From Streptomyces wedmorensis (lineage in GTDB: Bacteria; Actinomycetota; Actinomycetes; Streptomycetales; Streptomycetaceae), in NCBI RefSeq assembly GCF_000716445.1, contig NZ_JNWK01000006.1, forward strand, positions 1-64,000: DNA of 64,000 nucleotides, in the 5' to 3' direction. Positions 25,086-34,032 of this stretch are shown piece after piece (the stretch's first letter is position 1; each line of letters starts with the position of its first letter). The notes beneath the pieces were generated by a model that was not told the origin of the DNA, ran no database searches, and was given only the letters and a program-made list of their open reading frames with translations. Both the position numbers and the translations under genes were made by a program.

Positions 25086-26897
25086 TCAGGCCTTCTTCGG
25101 CGGGACCGCCGGCATGCCGAGGAACGGCAGCCGCAGGGCGCCGAAGGCCTCGGCCGGGACCGCGGGGGACTTCGGTTCGACCGCCGAGAGCCGTGCGTAC
25201 GCCTCCCCCTGCCGCGGGCGCGGGTCCTCCTCGCCCTTGTTCGGCCAGAAGGACATGGCACGCTCGGCCTGGGCGGTGATCGTCAGGGACGGGTTGACGC
25301 CGAGGTTGGCGGAGACCGCCGCTCCGTCGACGACGGAGATCCCGGGGTGGCCGAAGAGCCGGTGGTACGGGTCGATGACGCCGGTCGCGTCGTCGGCGCC
25401 GATGGGGCAGCCTCCCAGGAAGTGCGCGGTGAGCGGGGTGCCCATCAGCTCGCCCACGTTGGAGCCGGCGAAGCCGTTGATCTCCTCGGCGAGGAGGGTG
25501 GCGGCCTCGGTGGCCGCCTCGATCTGCGTCGGGTTGGGGGCGCCGTGTCCCTGACGGGCGGTGAGCAGGCCCTTTCCGATGCCGCCCGGCTTGCGGTAGG
25601 TGGTCAGCGAGTTGTCCAGGGACTGCATGACGAGGCCGATGATGGTCCGTTCCGACCAGCGCCGGTTGGAGAGGGAGCGGGCGGCGAGGGCGGGGTGCTT
25701 GACGATTTCGAGCAGCCACCTGCGCACCCGGTGCGCGCCGTAGGGCACCTGGAGGATCGTGAGCGCGCCCATCGAGTTGGATCCCTTGCCGTAGCGGACC
25801 GGCTCGATGTGGGTGTTCTCGTCGGGGTGGATCGAGGAGGTGATGGCGACGCCGCGGGTGAAGTCGGCCTTGTCCTTGCCGTGCTTCCTGCGGTAGCGCC
25901 GGTCGGTGGTCTGCGAGCCGACGAGGCCCTCGGAGTTGGTGCGGGTCAGCTCGCCGAGGCGGGCCGAGATCCGGGGCAGCAGGCCGGTGTCCTTCATCCG
26001 GTGCAGCAGCGTCTGGGTGCCGTAGGTGCCGGCGGCGATGACGACCTTGGGGGCCGTGAACGTGCGGCCCTTGCCCTTCTTCCGGTTGTCGGAGGGGAGG
26101 GTCTTGACCGCGTAGCCGCCGCGCGAGTCCTCGGTGACCGCGACGACCGAGGTCATGGGGTGGACGACCGCGCCCGCCTTCTCGGCGAGGTAGAGGTAGT
26201 TCTCGTTGAGGGTGTTCTTCGCGCCGTGCCGGCAGCCGGTCATGCACTCGCCGCATTCGGTGCAGGCCTTGCGGGTGGGGCCCGCACCGCCGAAGAACGG
26301 GTCGGCCACCTCACCGCCCGGCTTCGCCTTCGCCGTCCCGTCGCCGTCCTGGCCGTCGCCGAAGAACACTCCGACCGGCGCCATGTGGAAGGTGTCGCCG
26401 ATGCCCATGCTCTGCGCGGCCGCCTTCAGGTGGACGTCCGACGGGGTCATGGTGGGGTTGAGCCGGACGCCCAGCATGCGCTTGGCCTGGTCGTAGTACG
26501 GGCTCAGCTCCGCGCGCCAGTCCGTGATGTCCTTCCACTGCGGGTCGTCGAAGAACGGCGCGAGCGGCTCGTAGAGCGTGTTGGCGTAGTTCAGCGAACC
26601 GCCGCCGACGCCCGCGCCGGCGAGCACCATGACGTTGCCCAGTAGGTGGATGCGCTGGATGCCGTACAGACCGAGCGTCGGCGCCCACAGGAAGTTCTTC
26701 AGGTCCCAGGAGTTCTTCGGCAGGGTCGCGCGGGTGAAGCGGCGCCCGGCCTCCAGGACGCCGACCCGGTAGCCCTTCTCGGTGAGGCGGAGGGCGGTGA
26801 CCGAACCGCCGAAGCCGGAGCCGACGACGAGGACGTCGTAGTCGTACGCGGCGTCCTCGGCCTGCTCCTGGTTTTGGGTAGGGGGTACCGCGGTCAT
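25086..26897 (-). CDS. GMC family oxidoreductase (cholesterol-oxidase-like flavoprotein)
   Basis: A 603-residue FAD enzyme. The dinucleotide fold starts at VLVVGSGFGGSVTALRL (about residue 23), with the FAD motif GNVMVLAGAGVGGGSLNYAN. An unusual cysteine cluster CTECGECMTGC lies near residue 215, followed by HGAKNTL. The C-terminal segment AHFLGGCPIG and a conserved HPG close the active site. It belongs to the cholesterol oxidase/GMC branch that oxidises alcohols; the substrate is unknown. It has no signal peptide, so it is cytoplasmic. The ATG at 26897 lies 73 nt after the stop of the aldehyde dehydrogenase gene on the same strand. The pair probably oxidises an alcohol and then an aldehyde. 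Confidence 0.85.
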   Translation of the reverse strand: MTAVPPTQNQEQAEDAAYDYDVLVVGSGFGGSVTALRLTEKGYRVGVLEAGRRFTRATLPKNSWDLKNFLWAPTLGLYGIQRIHLLGNVMVLAGAGVGGGSLNYANTLYEPLAPFFDDPQWKDITDWRAELSPYYDQAKRMLGVRLNPTMTPSDVHLKAAAQSMGIGDTFHMAPVGVFFGDGQDGDGTAKAKPGGEVADPFFGGAGPTRKACTECGECMTGCRHGAKNTLNENYLYLAEKAGAVVHPMTSVVAVTEDSRGGYAVKTLPSDNRKKGKGRTFTAPKVVIAAGTYGTQTLLHRMKDTGLLPRISARLGELTRTNSEGLVGSQTTDRRYRRKHGKDKADFTRGVAITSSIHPDENTHIEPVRYGKGSNSMGALTILQVPYGAHRVRRWLLEIVKHPALAARSLSNRRWSERTIIGLVMQSLDNSLTTYRKPGGIGKGLLTARQGHGAPNPTQIEAATEAATLLAEEINGFAGSNVGELMGTPLTAHFLGGCPIGADDATGVIDPYHRLFGHPGISVVDGAAVSANLGVNPSLTITAQAERAMSFWPNKGEEDPRPRQGEAYARLSAVEPKSPAVPAEAFGALRLPFLGMPAVPPKKA

Positions 26898-26970
26898 GGC
26901 TCTCCTCGTACGGAAAGGGCGAAAACGGGCGGGGAGTCCGGGGCGGCCGCGGAGACCGCCCCGGCGGGTG

Positions 26971-28635
26971 TCAGCGCAGGCGCAGGGCCTTCATCGCCTT
27001 CAGGGAGGCGCTCATGAAGGCGGCGTACTTCTCGTCGTCCATGCCGAAGGACGGCGCGAGCGGCATCAGCCGCTGCTGGGCGACGGTCTGGGCCTCGGTG
27101 TACTTGAGGATGCCCTCGGATCCGTGGCGGCGGCCGAGCCCGGAGTCCTTCATGCCGCCCATCGGGGACTGCACGCTGCCGTAGGCGGGGGCGTACCCCT
27201 CGTTGATGTTGACGGTGCCGGTGCGCAGCCGGGCCGCGACGGCGTGGCCGCGCCGCGAGTCCTTCGTCCAGACGGAGGAGTTCAGGCCGTACGGGGTGCC
27301 GTTGGCGAGCTCGATCACCTCGTCCTCGTCCGTGAAGCGGTAGACGGAGACGACCGGGCCGAAGGTCTCCTCGGAGCAGACGGCCATCGGCGCCTCGACG
27401 CCGTCGAGGATGGTCGGCTCGTAGAAGAGGGGGCCGATGTCGGGGCGGGCGACGCCGCCCGCGACGAGCTTGGCGCCCTTGGCGACGGCTTCCTCGACGT
27501 GCCGGCTGACGGTCTCCAGCTGCCGGTCGCCGACGAGGGAGCCCATGTCGGCCCCGTACGCGAGGGAGCTGCCGAGCCGCATGGCCTTGGTGCGGGCGGC
27601 GAAGCGCTCCAGGAACGCGTCGGCGACGGACTCGTGCACGTACAGCCGCTCGATGGAGATGCAGAGCTGTCCGGCGGAGGAGAAGCAGGCGCGGACGGCG
27701 CCGGCGGCGGCCTTCTCGATGTCGGCGTCCTTCAGGACGAGCATCGCGTTCTTGCCGCCGAGTTCGAGGGAGACGCCGACGAGGCGGGCCGCGGCGCCCT
27801 GCGCGACCTCGCGGCCGGTGCGGGTGGAGCCGGTGAAGGAGACGTAGTCGGCGTGCTTGACGACCTCGGGGCCGACGACCGGGCCGTCGCCGAGGACGAC
27901 CTGGAAGACCTCGGCGGGCAGGCCGGCCTCGATGAGCAGGTCGCGGGCCCAGAGTGCGGTGAGCGCGGTCTCCGTGTCGGGCTTCATGACCACGGCGTTG
28001 CCGGAGACGAAGGCGGGCAGCGCGTCGCCGACGGAGAGTTCGAGCGGGTAGTTCCAGGGGGCGATCTGTCCGACGACCCCGCGCGGCTGGCGCAGCTCGG
28101 TGACCTTGGTGAGGGTCGGGACGACGCCGGTGTGGCGCTTGGCGCGCAGGTACGCGGCGGCGCGGCGGCCGTAGTGGCGGGCGGCGACGGCGACCGCCTG
28201 CACCTCCTCGTGGGCGTGCAGCCGCGCCTTGCCGGTCTCCAGCTGGATGAGGTCGAGGACCTCGGACTGGCGCTGGAGGACGAGGTCGTGGAAGCGGAGG
28301 AGGACGGCGGCGCGCCTCTTGACCGGGGTGGCGGCCCAGGCGCCCTGGGCGGCGCGGGCGCGCGCGAAGGCCTCGGCGACGTCCTCGGGGGTGGACTCGG
28401 GCAGGTCCGCCAGCTTCTTCCCGGTGAACGGGGTGTGGTTGGCGGTCCGGCCGGAGCCGACGACGCCGCGGGTGAGGCGGGCGACCACCTCGGGCGTCAC
28501 GACGTCGGCCGCGGTCCGCGCGCCGGCGGGCGCGGGCGCGACCGGGTTGGTCGCGCCGGCGGGGGCGGACGCTCCGCCCTTCGCGGCGGGGGCGTCGGAA
28601 AGCGGAGGGGCGGCGGGGGCCTGCGAGTCCGTCAT
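26971..28635 (-). CDS. Succinate-semialdehyde dehydrogenase family protein
   Basis: A 554-residue NAD(P)-dependent aldehyde dehydrogenase. Motifs: PWNYPLELSVGDALPA (cofactor/Asn region), FTGSTRTG (nucleotide loop), LELGGKN with general base Glu291, and GQLC with nucleophile Cys325. It is closest to the GabD2-type succinate-semialdehyde dehydrogenases of actinobacteria by overall sequence, which convert succinate semialdehyde to succinate in GABA breakdown or a modified TCA route. The first about 45 residues are an Ala/Pro-rich extension. It is co-directional with the downstream GMC oxidoreductase. A broader aldehyde substrate range is possible. Confidence 0.87.
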   Translation of the reverse strand: MTDSQAPAAPPLSDAPAAKGGASAPAGATNPVAPAPAGARTAADVVTPEVVARLTRGVVGSGRTANHTPFTGKKLADLPESTPEDVAEAFARARAAQGAWAATPVKRRAAVLLRFHDLVLQRQSEVLDLIQLETGKARLHAHEEVQAVAVAARHYGRRAAAYLRAKRHTGVVPTLTKVTELRQPRGVVGQIAPWNYPLELSVGDALPAFVSGNAVVMKPDTETALTALWARDLLIEAGLPAEVFQVVLGDGPVVGPEVVKHADYVSFTGSTRTGREVAQGAAARLVGVSLELGGKNAMLVLKDADIEKAAAGAVRACFSSAGQLCISIERLYVHESVADAFLERFAARTKAMRLGSSLAYGADMGSLVGDRQLETVSRHVEEAVAKGAKLVAGGVARPDIGPLFYEPTILDGVEAPMAVCSEETFGPVVSVYRFTDEDEVIELANGTPYGLNSSVWTKDSRRGHAVAARLRTGTVNINEGYAPAYGSVQSPMGGMKDSGLGRRHGSEGILKYTEAQTVAQQRLMPLAPSFGMDDEKYAAFMSASLKAMKALRLR

Positions 28636-28953
28636 GAGGGCGAGCGTAGGCCGCGTTCCGCCCTTTGGGTACCCGTCGGTAACGCGTTTTCACCGGGTGT
28701 GCACATCACGCCAGCGATCACTGGCACATAAGTCCTGATCAGCGGCTTACGGCCCCCGACGGCCGGGCGCGGAGAAAAATCTCCGCACCGGCCGCCGTCC
28801 TCGCGGGAGCCCGGCCGTCGTCCGCCCCGAGGCCGGCCGCGGCCCGCCCGGGGCCCGGCGTCGTCCCCCTCGGGACCGGCCGTCGTCCCCCTCTGGACCG
28901 GCCGTCGCCCACCTCTGGACCGGCCGTCGCCCACCGGAGGCGCGGGGCGCGGC
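28636..28953. other. 318-bp intergenic region with hairpin and 22-bp tandem repeats
   Basis: Between the aldehyde dehydrogenase start and the kinase stop there is no supported ORF. A hairpin GCGGAGA-AAAA-TCTCCGC lies at 28769-28786, flanked by CCGG/CCGG. A 22-bp unit beginning GGACCGGCCGTCG repeats three times (28873-28894, 28895-28916, 28917-28938), with a degenerate fourth copy at 28851-28872. Confidence 0.6.
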
Positions 28954-30651
28954 TCAGTCGCCCGGCGCCCGCCAGTACCTGAGGACGATGTCGAACTGCT
29001 CGCGGGTGGTCTCCCAGCTCGACTCCGGCGAGGACATGTACACGGCGTACTCGGTGCCGTCGTCCTCGTAGTACATCTGGTCGATCGCGTGCCGGGGGCC
29101 CGGGAAGTCCTTCCTCTCGGTCCAGCTGAACTCCCAGAGGGCGGAGCGGACCTGGTCCCGGTACGTGTTCTGGTTGAGCTTGATCCGGACGTAGTCCATC
29201 CGCTTCTGCAGCACGCGCTCCAGGTCGATGGCGTGCATGTACGGGTTCTCGAAGTCGGGGCTGCGGTCGATGCTGATCCGGATGCGGTGGCGGCCGTTGT
29301 CCGGGGTGTAGTCGATCTGGTCGCCCTCCGTCTGCCGCTTCCAGCCGTCCGGCACGACGAGGCTGAAGCCCTCCGGGTCCTGGACCCGGTGCCAGCCGGC
29401 CGGGACGGCGTCGGCGGCGCCCTTGGTGGCCGGGGCGGAGGTGGGGGGCGTGGCCCGCCCGCCGTCGCGGTCGCCGCCCGCGTAGTTCATGGCGGCGAAG
29501 ACGGCACCCCCCGCCACCACCCCGGCGAGCAGCGCCGCGAGGACGGCGGTACGCCAGCGGCCACGGCCCGACGAGGAGGGCGTCGACGGCACCAGCGTGG
29601 GAGGCGACTGCGGCGGATGGGGCCCCTGGGGCGGCTGGGGCCACTGCGCGGTGGTCTTCCGCGGCGCGCCGGCCGTCGTGCCGTCCGCGCCCGCACCGTC
29701 CGCCGTACGCGCTCCGCCGGCCGGGCCGGACGCCGGGGCGTTCCCGACCGGTGCCGGCTCCAGGTCCTCCATGGCGACGCGCTGGGTCGGCACGTACGCC
29801 TGCGCCGCCTCCGGCCTGCGCCCCTCCATCGCGTCGAGCAGCATCCGCTCGGCCTCGTCCGCGCGCGGACGCTGGTCCGGGTCCTTGCGCAGCAGGGCCA
29901 CGATGACGGGCGCCAGCGGCCCGGCCTTCTCCGGGTGCGGCGGCTCCTCGGTCACCACGGCCTGCATGGTGCTGATCGGGGAGGTGCGGCGGAACGGCGA
30001 GGTGCCCTCCACCGCCGTGTACAGGGTCGCGCCGAGGGACCACAGGTCGGAGGCCGGACCGGGGTCGCCACCGCGCACCCGCTCCGGCGCCAGGTAGTCG
30101 ATGGAGCCCACGATCTCGCCGGTCCGGGTGATGGTCGAGTCGCCCTCGATCGCCGCGATCCCGAAGTCGGTGATCAGGACGCGTCCGTCGCGCGCCAGCA
30201 GGACGTTGCCCGGCTTGACGTCCCGGTGCAGCACCCCGGCCGCGTGCGCGGCCCGCAGCGCGCCGACGACGTGCAGCCCGATCCTGGCCGCCTCGCGCGG
30301 CTCGATCGTGCCCGCCTCCTTGGCGGCGTCGGCGAGCGAGGGCCCGTCGACGTACTGCATGACGATCCAGGGCCGGCTGTCGTGCTCCAGGACGTCATGG
30401 ACGGTCACGACACCCGGATGGGTGATCCGGGCGGCCGCCCGCGCCTCCTTCTGCGTGCGGGCGTGCAGCACGAGGCGGTCGGCCTCGGCCACGAAACGAC
30501 CGGCCGTCAACTCCTTCACCGCCACCACACGGTGCAGTACCTCGTCGTGCGCGCGCCAGACCTTGCCCATGCCGCCGCGCCCGATGGACTCGCCCAGCCG
30601 GTAGCGTCCGGCGAGCAGCAGCCCCTCGCCTGTGCTCTGAGAATGTTCCAC
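28954..30651 (-). CDS. Membrane Ser/Thr protein kinase (PASTA-less, Pka-type) 1
   Basis: A 565-residue Hanks-type kinase. The cytoplasmic kinase domain (about 15-270) is complete: glycine loop GRGGMGKVW, VAVK Lys46, HRDVKPGN catalytic loop, DFGIA, APE at LAPERVRG, and DLWSLGATLY. A Pro/Ala-rich juxtamembrane region of about 100 residues, one transmembrane helix (about 370-392) and an external domain (PEGFSLVVPDGWKRQ ...) follow. It starts with GTG 30651. It is the last of three tandem kinases on the minus strand, in the position of the S. coelicolor kinase cluster implicated in spore-wall synthesis. It should be catalytically active. Confidence 0.92.
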   Translation of the reverse strand: MEHSQSTGEGLLLAGRYRLGESIGRGGMGKVWRAHDEVLHRVVAVKELTAGRFVAEADRLVLHARTQKEARAAARITHPGVVTVHDVLEHDSRPWIVMQYVDGPSLADAAKEAGTIEPREAARIGLHVVGALRAAHAAGVLHRDVKPGNVLLARDGRVLITDFGIAAIEGDSTITRTGEIVGSIDYLAPERVRGGDPGPASDLWSLGATLYTAVEGTSPFRRTSPISTMQAVVTEEPPHPEKAGPLAPVIVALLRKDPDQRPRADEAERMLLDAMEGRRPEAAQAYVPTQRVAMEDLEPAPVGNAPASGPAGGARTADGAGADGTTAGAPRKTTAQWPQPPQGPHPPQSPPTLVPSTPSSSGRGRWRTAVLAALLAGVVAGGAVFAAMNYAGGDRDGGRATPPTSAPATKGAADAVPAGWHRVQDPEGFSLVVPDGWKRQTEGDQIDYTPDNGRHRIRISIDRSPDFENPYMHAIDLERVLQKRMDYVRIKLNQNTYRDQVRSALWEFSWTERKDFPGPRHAIDQMYYEDDGTEYAVYMSSPESSWETTREQFDIVLRYWRAPGD

Positions 30652-30765
30652 TTGCCCCCGCCCATTCCTTCGGAGAACAGGTTACGGAGGGGGGTACGGG
30701 CGGCGGAACCTCGGGGCGGTCATAGGAACAGCACTGTGACCAGGGGCCGGTGGCGATCCTTCCGC

Positions 30766-33700
30766 TTATCGTCCGGGACGGAACGCCTTGGTGGCCTCGT
30801 CATGGATCTCGCCGACCTTGTCGCGCTCGGTGTACGGCCCGATGACCTGGACGACGTGGTACCTCCCGCCGTCGATCAGGGCGAGGTTGCGGACGAAGAC
30901 CTCGCGCCCGGTGCCGTCGAGCCACCAGTAACTCCCCGTGGCCGTGACCGTCCTGCCGATGTCGACCCGGCGCGTGCGCTCCGCCCCCGACCAGCTGGAC
31001 ACCCGCCACGGCTCCAGCTCCCGCTCCTTGGAGTTCTGGTACTCCAGGGGGTCGCCGCCGTTGTCGCGGACGCTGTCCCGGCCCGGCACGACGATCATGG
31101 TGAAGTCGCCGCTGGTGTACCGCACTTGCCCGGCGTCGTTGATCGGGCTGCGCCGCCAGCCGTTCGGCACCCCGATCCGGAAGCCCTCCGGGTCCTGGCG
31201 CACCGTGTACCCGGCGGCGGGGGCGGGGGCCGACGGGTCCGCCGGCGGCGCGGTGGTGGGCGCCTCGGTCGTCGGATCGGTGGACGGGCCGTTGGACGGG
31301 CCGCTCGGCCGCACCGTGGTCGGCTCGCCGGACGTCGGCGCGGCCTGGCCCGCGGGGGTCTCCCCGTCCCCGGGCATGAAGAGGACCGCGTACGCGACGG
31401 CTCCGCCGAGCAGCAGGAAGACGAGGATCAGCAGCGTACGGCCGAGGGACCGCGGAGAGTCCTGCCCCCCGGAGGACGGGCCGCGCGGGGCACGGGGCGC
31501 GCGCGGCGCGCGCTGCGGGATCTCCTCGTCGTACTCCTCCCGGAATCCGCCGGGAGGTTCCGCCGGTACGCGCCGGGGCTCGCGCTCGGACGCCCGCGCG
31601 CTCTCGTACGTGTGGCCGCGCTCGTACGCCCGCTCGTGCGCGGAGTCGTGCTCGGGGGCGTACTCGGAGGCACCCTCGCCGCGGGCGGCCGGGCGCGGGT
31701 CCTTGCCGCGCTTGTGGCGGTGGCGGCCCGCCCCCGCTCCCCCGCGCCGACGGCGCACCAGCTCGCCGCGCCGGCGCACGATCGGCAACCGCTTCTCGTC
31801 GAACGACGGCAGCGGCACGACGCCGGCCCCGGCCTCCGGCTCGGGCGCCGACCGGACGAGCGAGCGCAGCCAGCCGCGCAGCTCCTCGAAGTCCGGCCGC
31901 TCGGTGGGGTCCTGACGCAGCAGGGACTCCACGACCGGCCGCAGCGGCCCGCACTCCTCGGCGAAGGCCGGCGGCTCGGCGCAGACCAGCTGGACCAGCT
32001 CTGCCGCGCTGTCCTCCGGGTACGGGGCGTGCCCCTGGACGGCTCGGTAGAGGAGCGCGCCCAGCGCCCAGAGGTCGGTGGCGGGGCCGATGGGCGGCGC
32101 GAGGCGCCAGTTCTCGTGGACGGGGCCGGCCTGCTCGGGCGCCCAGCGCTCGGTGACGGCGCCGACGACCGCGATCCTGGTCTGCCGGGCCCGTTCGGCG
32201 TCGAGTCGCGTGGCCGGGCCGCGGTACTCCCCGGCCGTGACGGCGACGAGCTCCCGCTCGTCGTCACGGGCGCCCGCGGGGGCCGGGACGCGCGCCGGGT
32301 CCGGGGTCGCGGCCGTGTACCCGGCGGGCAGCGCCGGCCGCCCCGAACCGGGCAGTACCGCACCGCCACCGGCCGGGACCGACCCCGAGCCGTCCCTCGA
32401 CGCGTGCGGGCCGTCGCTCCAGCTGCCGGCCAGCATCAGGCGCGGCGGACCCGCCTGCGGCCCCCGGCCGCCGTACGGCCCGTCGCCTTCGTCCTCGTCG
32501 TCGTCCTCGTCGTCGTCCTCGTCCGTCACCCGCGCCCACCACTGCGGCTCGGGCGCGGCGGCGGCCCGCGGCGGCGGGGGCGGCGGCCCTTGCGGTTCCT
32601 GCGGTTCGTGCTGCCCCTGCGGCTCGTGCGGTTCCTGCGGGGCGGGGCGCTGGCCGGGGAGCGCACCGATCTCACCGAGCCGAGCCGCGGCGCGCGCACC
32701 CGCCCGGTACGCGGCGATGGCGTCGGCCCGCGCGGCCCGCACATCGGCGGTCGGCGGCGTCGCCGCGGGCTGTGTGGCGGCGGGCTCGGGCGCGGCACGA
32801 CCGTAGGGGTCGGCTCCGTAGGGATCGACACCGTAAGGGGTGGCGCCGTACGGGGTGAGGTCGCCGCCCGCGCCGGGGTCGGACGAGTCGGCTTCCTCTG
32901 GCTGGTCGTGGGGGCTTCCGTACGCGCCGTCGGTGCCGGTGCCATACGAGTCGGAGTCGTACGGGTCGGCACCGTCGGCCTCCGTGCCGTACGCGTCCGT
33001 ACCGTGCGGGGTGGCCTCCTCGGACGCTGCCGCGTCGGGCGCCTCCGCCTCGTGGACCTCCGCCTCGTAGACCTCCGCCTCGTGGACCTCCGCCTCGTGG
33101 ACCTCCGCCTCGTGGACCTCCGCCTCGTGGACCTCCGCCTCGTAGACCTCGGCTTCGAACAGCTCGGGTACGTACTGCTCGGAGCCGTACGCCTCCTCGG
33201 CCGCGGGCCATTCGACCGTGTACGGCTCGGGCGGGGGCGGCTCGGATCCGAACGGCTCGGACTCGGTGGGAACGGGTGCGTATCCGCAGAGGGCCTCTTC
33301 GGCGGCGCCGATCGCGAGGCCCGTGAGGACGACCCGGCCGTCGTCGCAGACGAGCACGGTCCGGGCGGTGATGTTCCGGTGGACCCAGCCGTGGGCGTGG
33401 AGCGCACGCAGGGCGGTGAGGACGTCGGCGCCGATCTCGGCGGCGCGGTACGGGTTGAGGGGGCGCTCGGCGAGGAGCGCGGCCAGCGGTCTGGCCGCCA
33501 CGACCTCGCTCACTATCCACAGCGAACCGGCCTCGGCGAAGACGTCGAAGACCTGGTCGAGCAAGGGGTGGTCGGGGATCTGCGCGGCGGCCTGGGCGGC
33601 CTCGATGGCCCGGCGGACGACGGGCTCGGCGGGCCGGCGGGTCGCCCGCCCCGTGCCGCCGTAGGGGTCGGCGGTGCGGCCCTCGCCGTCGAGCACCTCG

Positions 33701-33873
33701 GCGTCGACGAACTCCGGCAGCGGCACCTGGCGGACCAGGACCTCCTGTCCGCTGTACGTGTCGAACGCGCGCGTCTCGACGAGCGCGTACGTGTCCGCGT
33801 ACGGGTCCGCGTCCGCCGGCGGCAGCGGCAGGCGGTAGCGGTCCGCGAGCACCCTTCCCGCGTAGTCGTCCAC
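30766..33873 (-). CDS. Large membrane pseudokinase with about 375-residue insert
   Basis: A 1035-residue kinase-like protein with the active-site residues replaced. There is no glycine loop, the VAIK Lys is Arg48 (VLVRQV), HRD is HRN (165-167, WVHRNITARTVLV), and DFG is LTG. The kinase fold is then interrupted from about 195 to 570 by a low-complexity insert with YEAEVHEAE repeats (about 240-277) and Tyr/Gly/Asp and Pro/Gln tracts. It resumes at the APE motif (RWAPEQ) and DLWALGALLY. A transmembrane helix (about 815-832) and an external domain with PEGFRIGVPNGWRR follow. GTG 33873 (GGGGAGG upstream) was chosen over TTG 33954, which looks like a -35 box. Confidence 0.85.
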   Translation of the reverse strand: MDDYAGRVLADRYRLPLPPADADPYADTYALVETRAFDTYSGQEVLVRQVPLPEFVDAEVLDGEGRTADPYGGTGRATRRPAEPVVRRAIEAAQAAAQIPDHPLLDQVFDVFAEAGSLWIVSEVVAARPLAALLAERPLNPYRAAEIGADVLTALRALHAHGWVHRNITARTVLVCDDGRVVLTGLAIGAAEEALCGYAPVPTESEPFGSEPPPPEPYTVEWPAAEEAYGSEQYVPELFEAEVYEAEVHEAEVHEAEVHEAEVHEAEVYEAEVHEAEAPDAAASEEATPHGTDAYGTEADGADPYDSDSYGTGTDGAYGSPHDQPEEADSSDPGAGGDLTPYGATPYGVDPYGADPYGRAAPEPAATQPAATPPTADVRAARADAIAAYRAGARAAARLGEIGALPGQRPAPQEPHEPQGQHEPQEPQGPPPPPPRAAAAPEPQWWARVTDEDDDEDDDEDEGDGPYGGRGPQAGPPRLMLAGSWSDGPHASRDGSGSVPAGGGAVLPGSGRPALPAGYTAATPDPARVPAPAGARDDERELVAVTAGEYRGPATRLDAERARQTRIAVVGAVTERWAPEQAGPVHENWRLAPPIGPATDLWALGALLYRAVQGHAPYPEDSAAELVQLVCAEPPAFAEECGPLRPVVESLLRQDPTERPDFEELRGWLRSLVRSAPEPEAGAGVVPLPSFDEKRLPIVRRRGELVRRRRGGAGAGRHRHKRGKDPRPAARGEGASEYAPEHDSAHERAYERGHTYESARASEREPRRVPAEPPGGFREEYDEEIPQRAPRAPRAPRGPSSGGQDSPRSLGRTLLILVFLLLGGAVAYAVLFMPGDGETPAGQAAPTSGEPTTVRPSGPSNGPSTDPTTEAPTTAPPADPSAPAPAAGYTVRQDPEGFRIGVPNGWRRSPINDAGQVRYTSGDFTMIVVPGRDSVRDNGGDPLEYQNSKERELEPWRVSSWSGAERTRRVDIGRTVTATGSYWWLDGTGREVFVRNLALIDGGRYHVVQVIGPYTERDKVGEIHDEATKAFRPGR
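33047..33150 (-). repeat. 15-bp tandem repeat coding VHEAE/VYEAE in the pseudokinase insert
   Basis: On the plus strand a CTCGTGGACCTCCGC-type unit recurs about seven times with one-base changes that swap His for Tyr. The protein repeat is five residues long and acidic. Such arrays vary in copy number between strains. Confidence 0.75.
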
Positions 33874-34032
33874 GACGCCTCCCCACGCGCGCACGCTGTC
33901 CCCCGTGGGCCCGCGGATCCCTCGGGATCGGGCGGGATCACGCGAGTCCGTCAATTCCGGTCTGGCACCGTGCAGTTAACGGCTCTGTTCGGCTGCGTAC
34001 GGTCCACGAACTCTCACGATACGTGGCGCCGG

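Noticed and set aside
33949..33954. TTG 33954 as the pseudokinase start
   Set aside because: The bases read TTGACG, more likely a -35 box; GTG 33873 has GGGGAGG in front and begins at the conserved domain.
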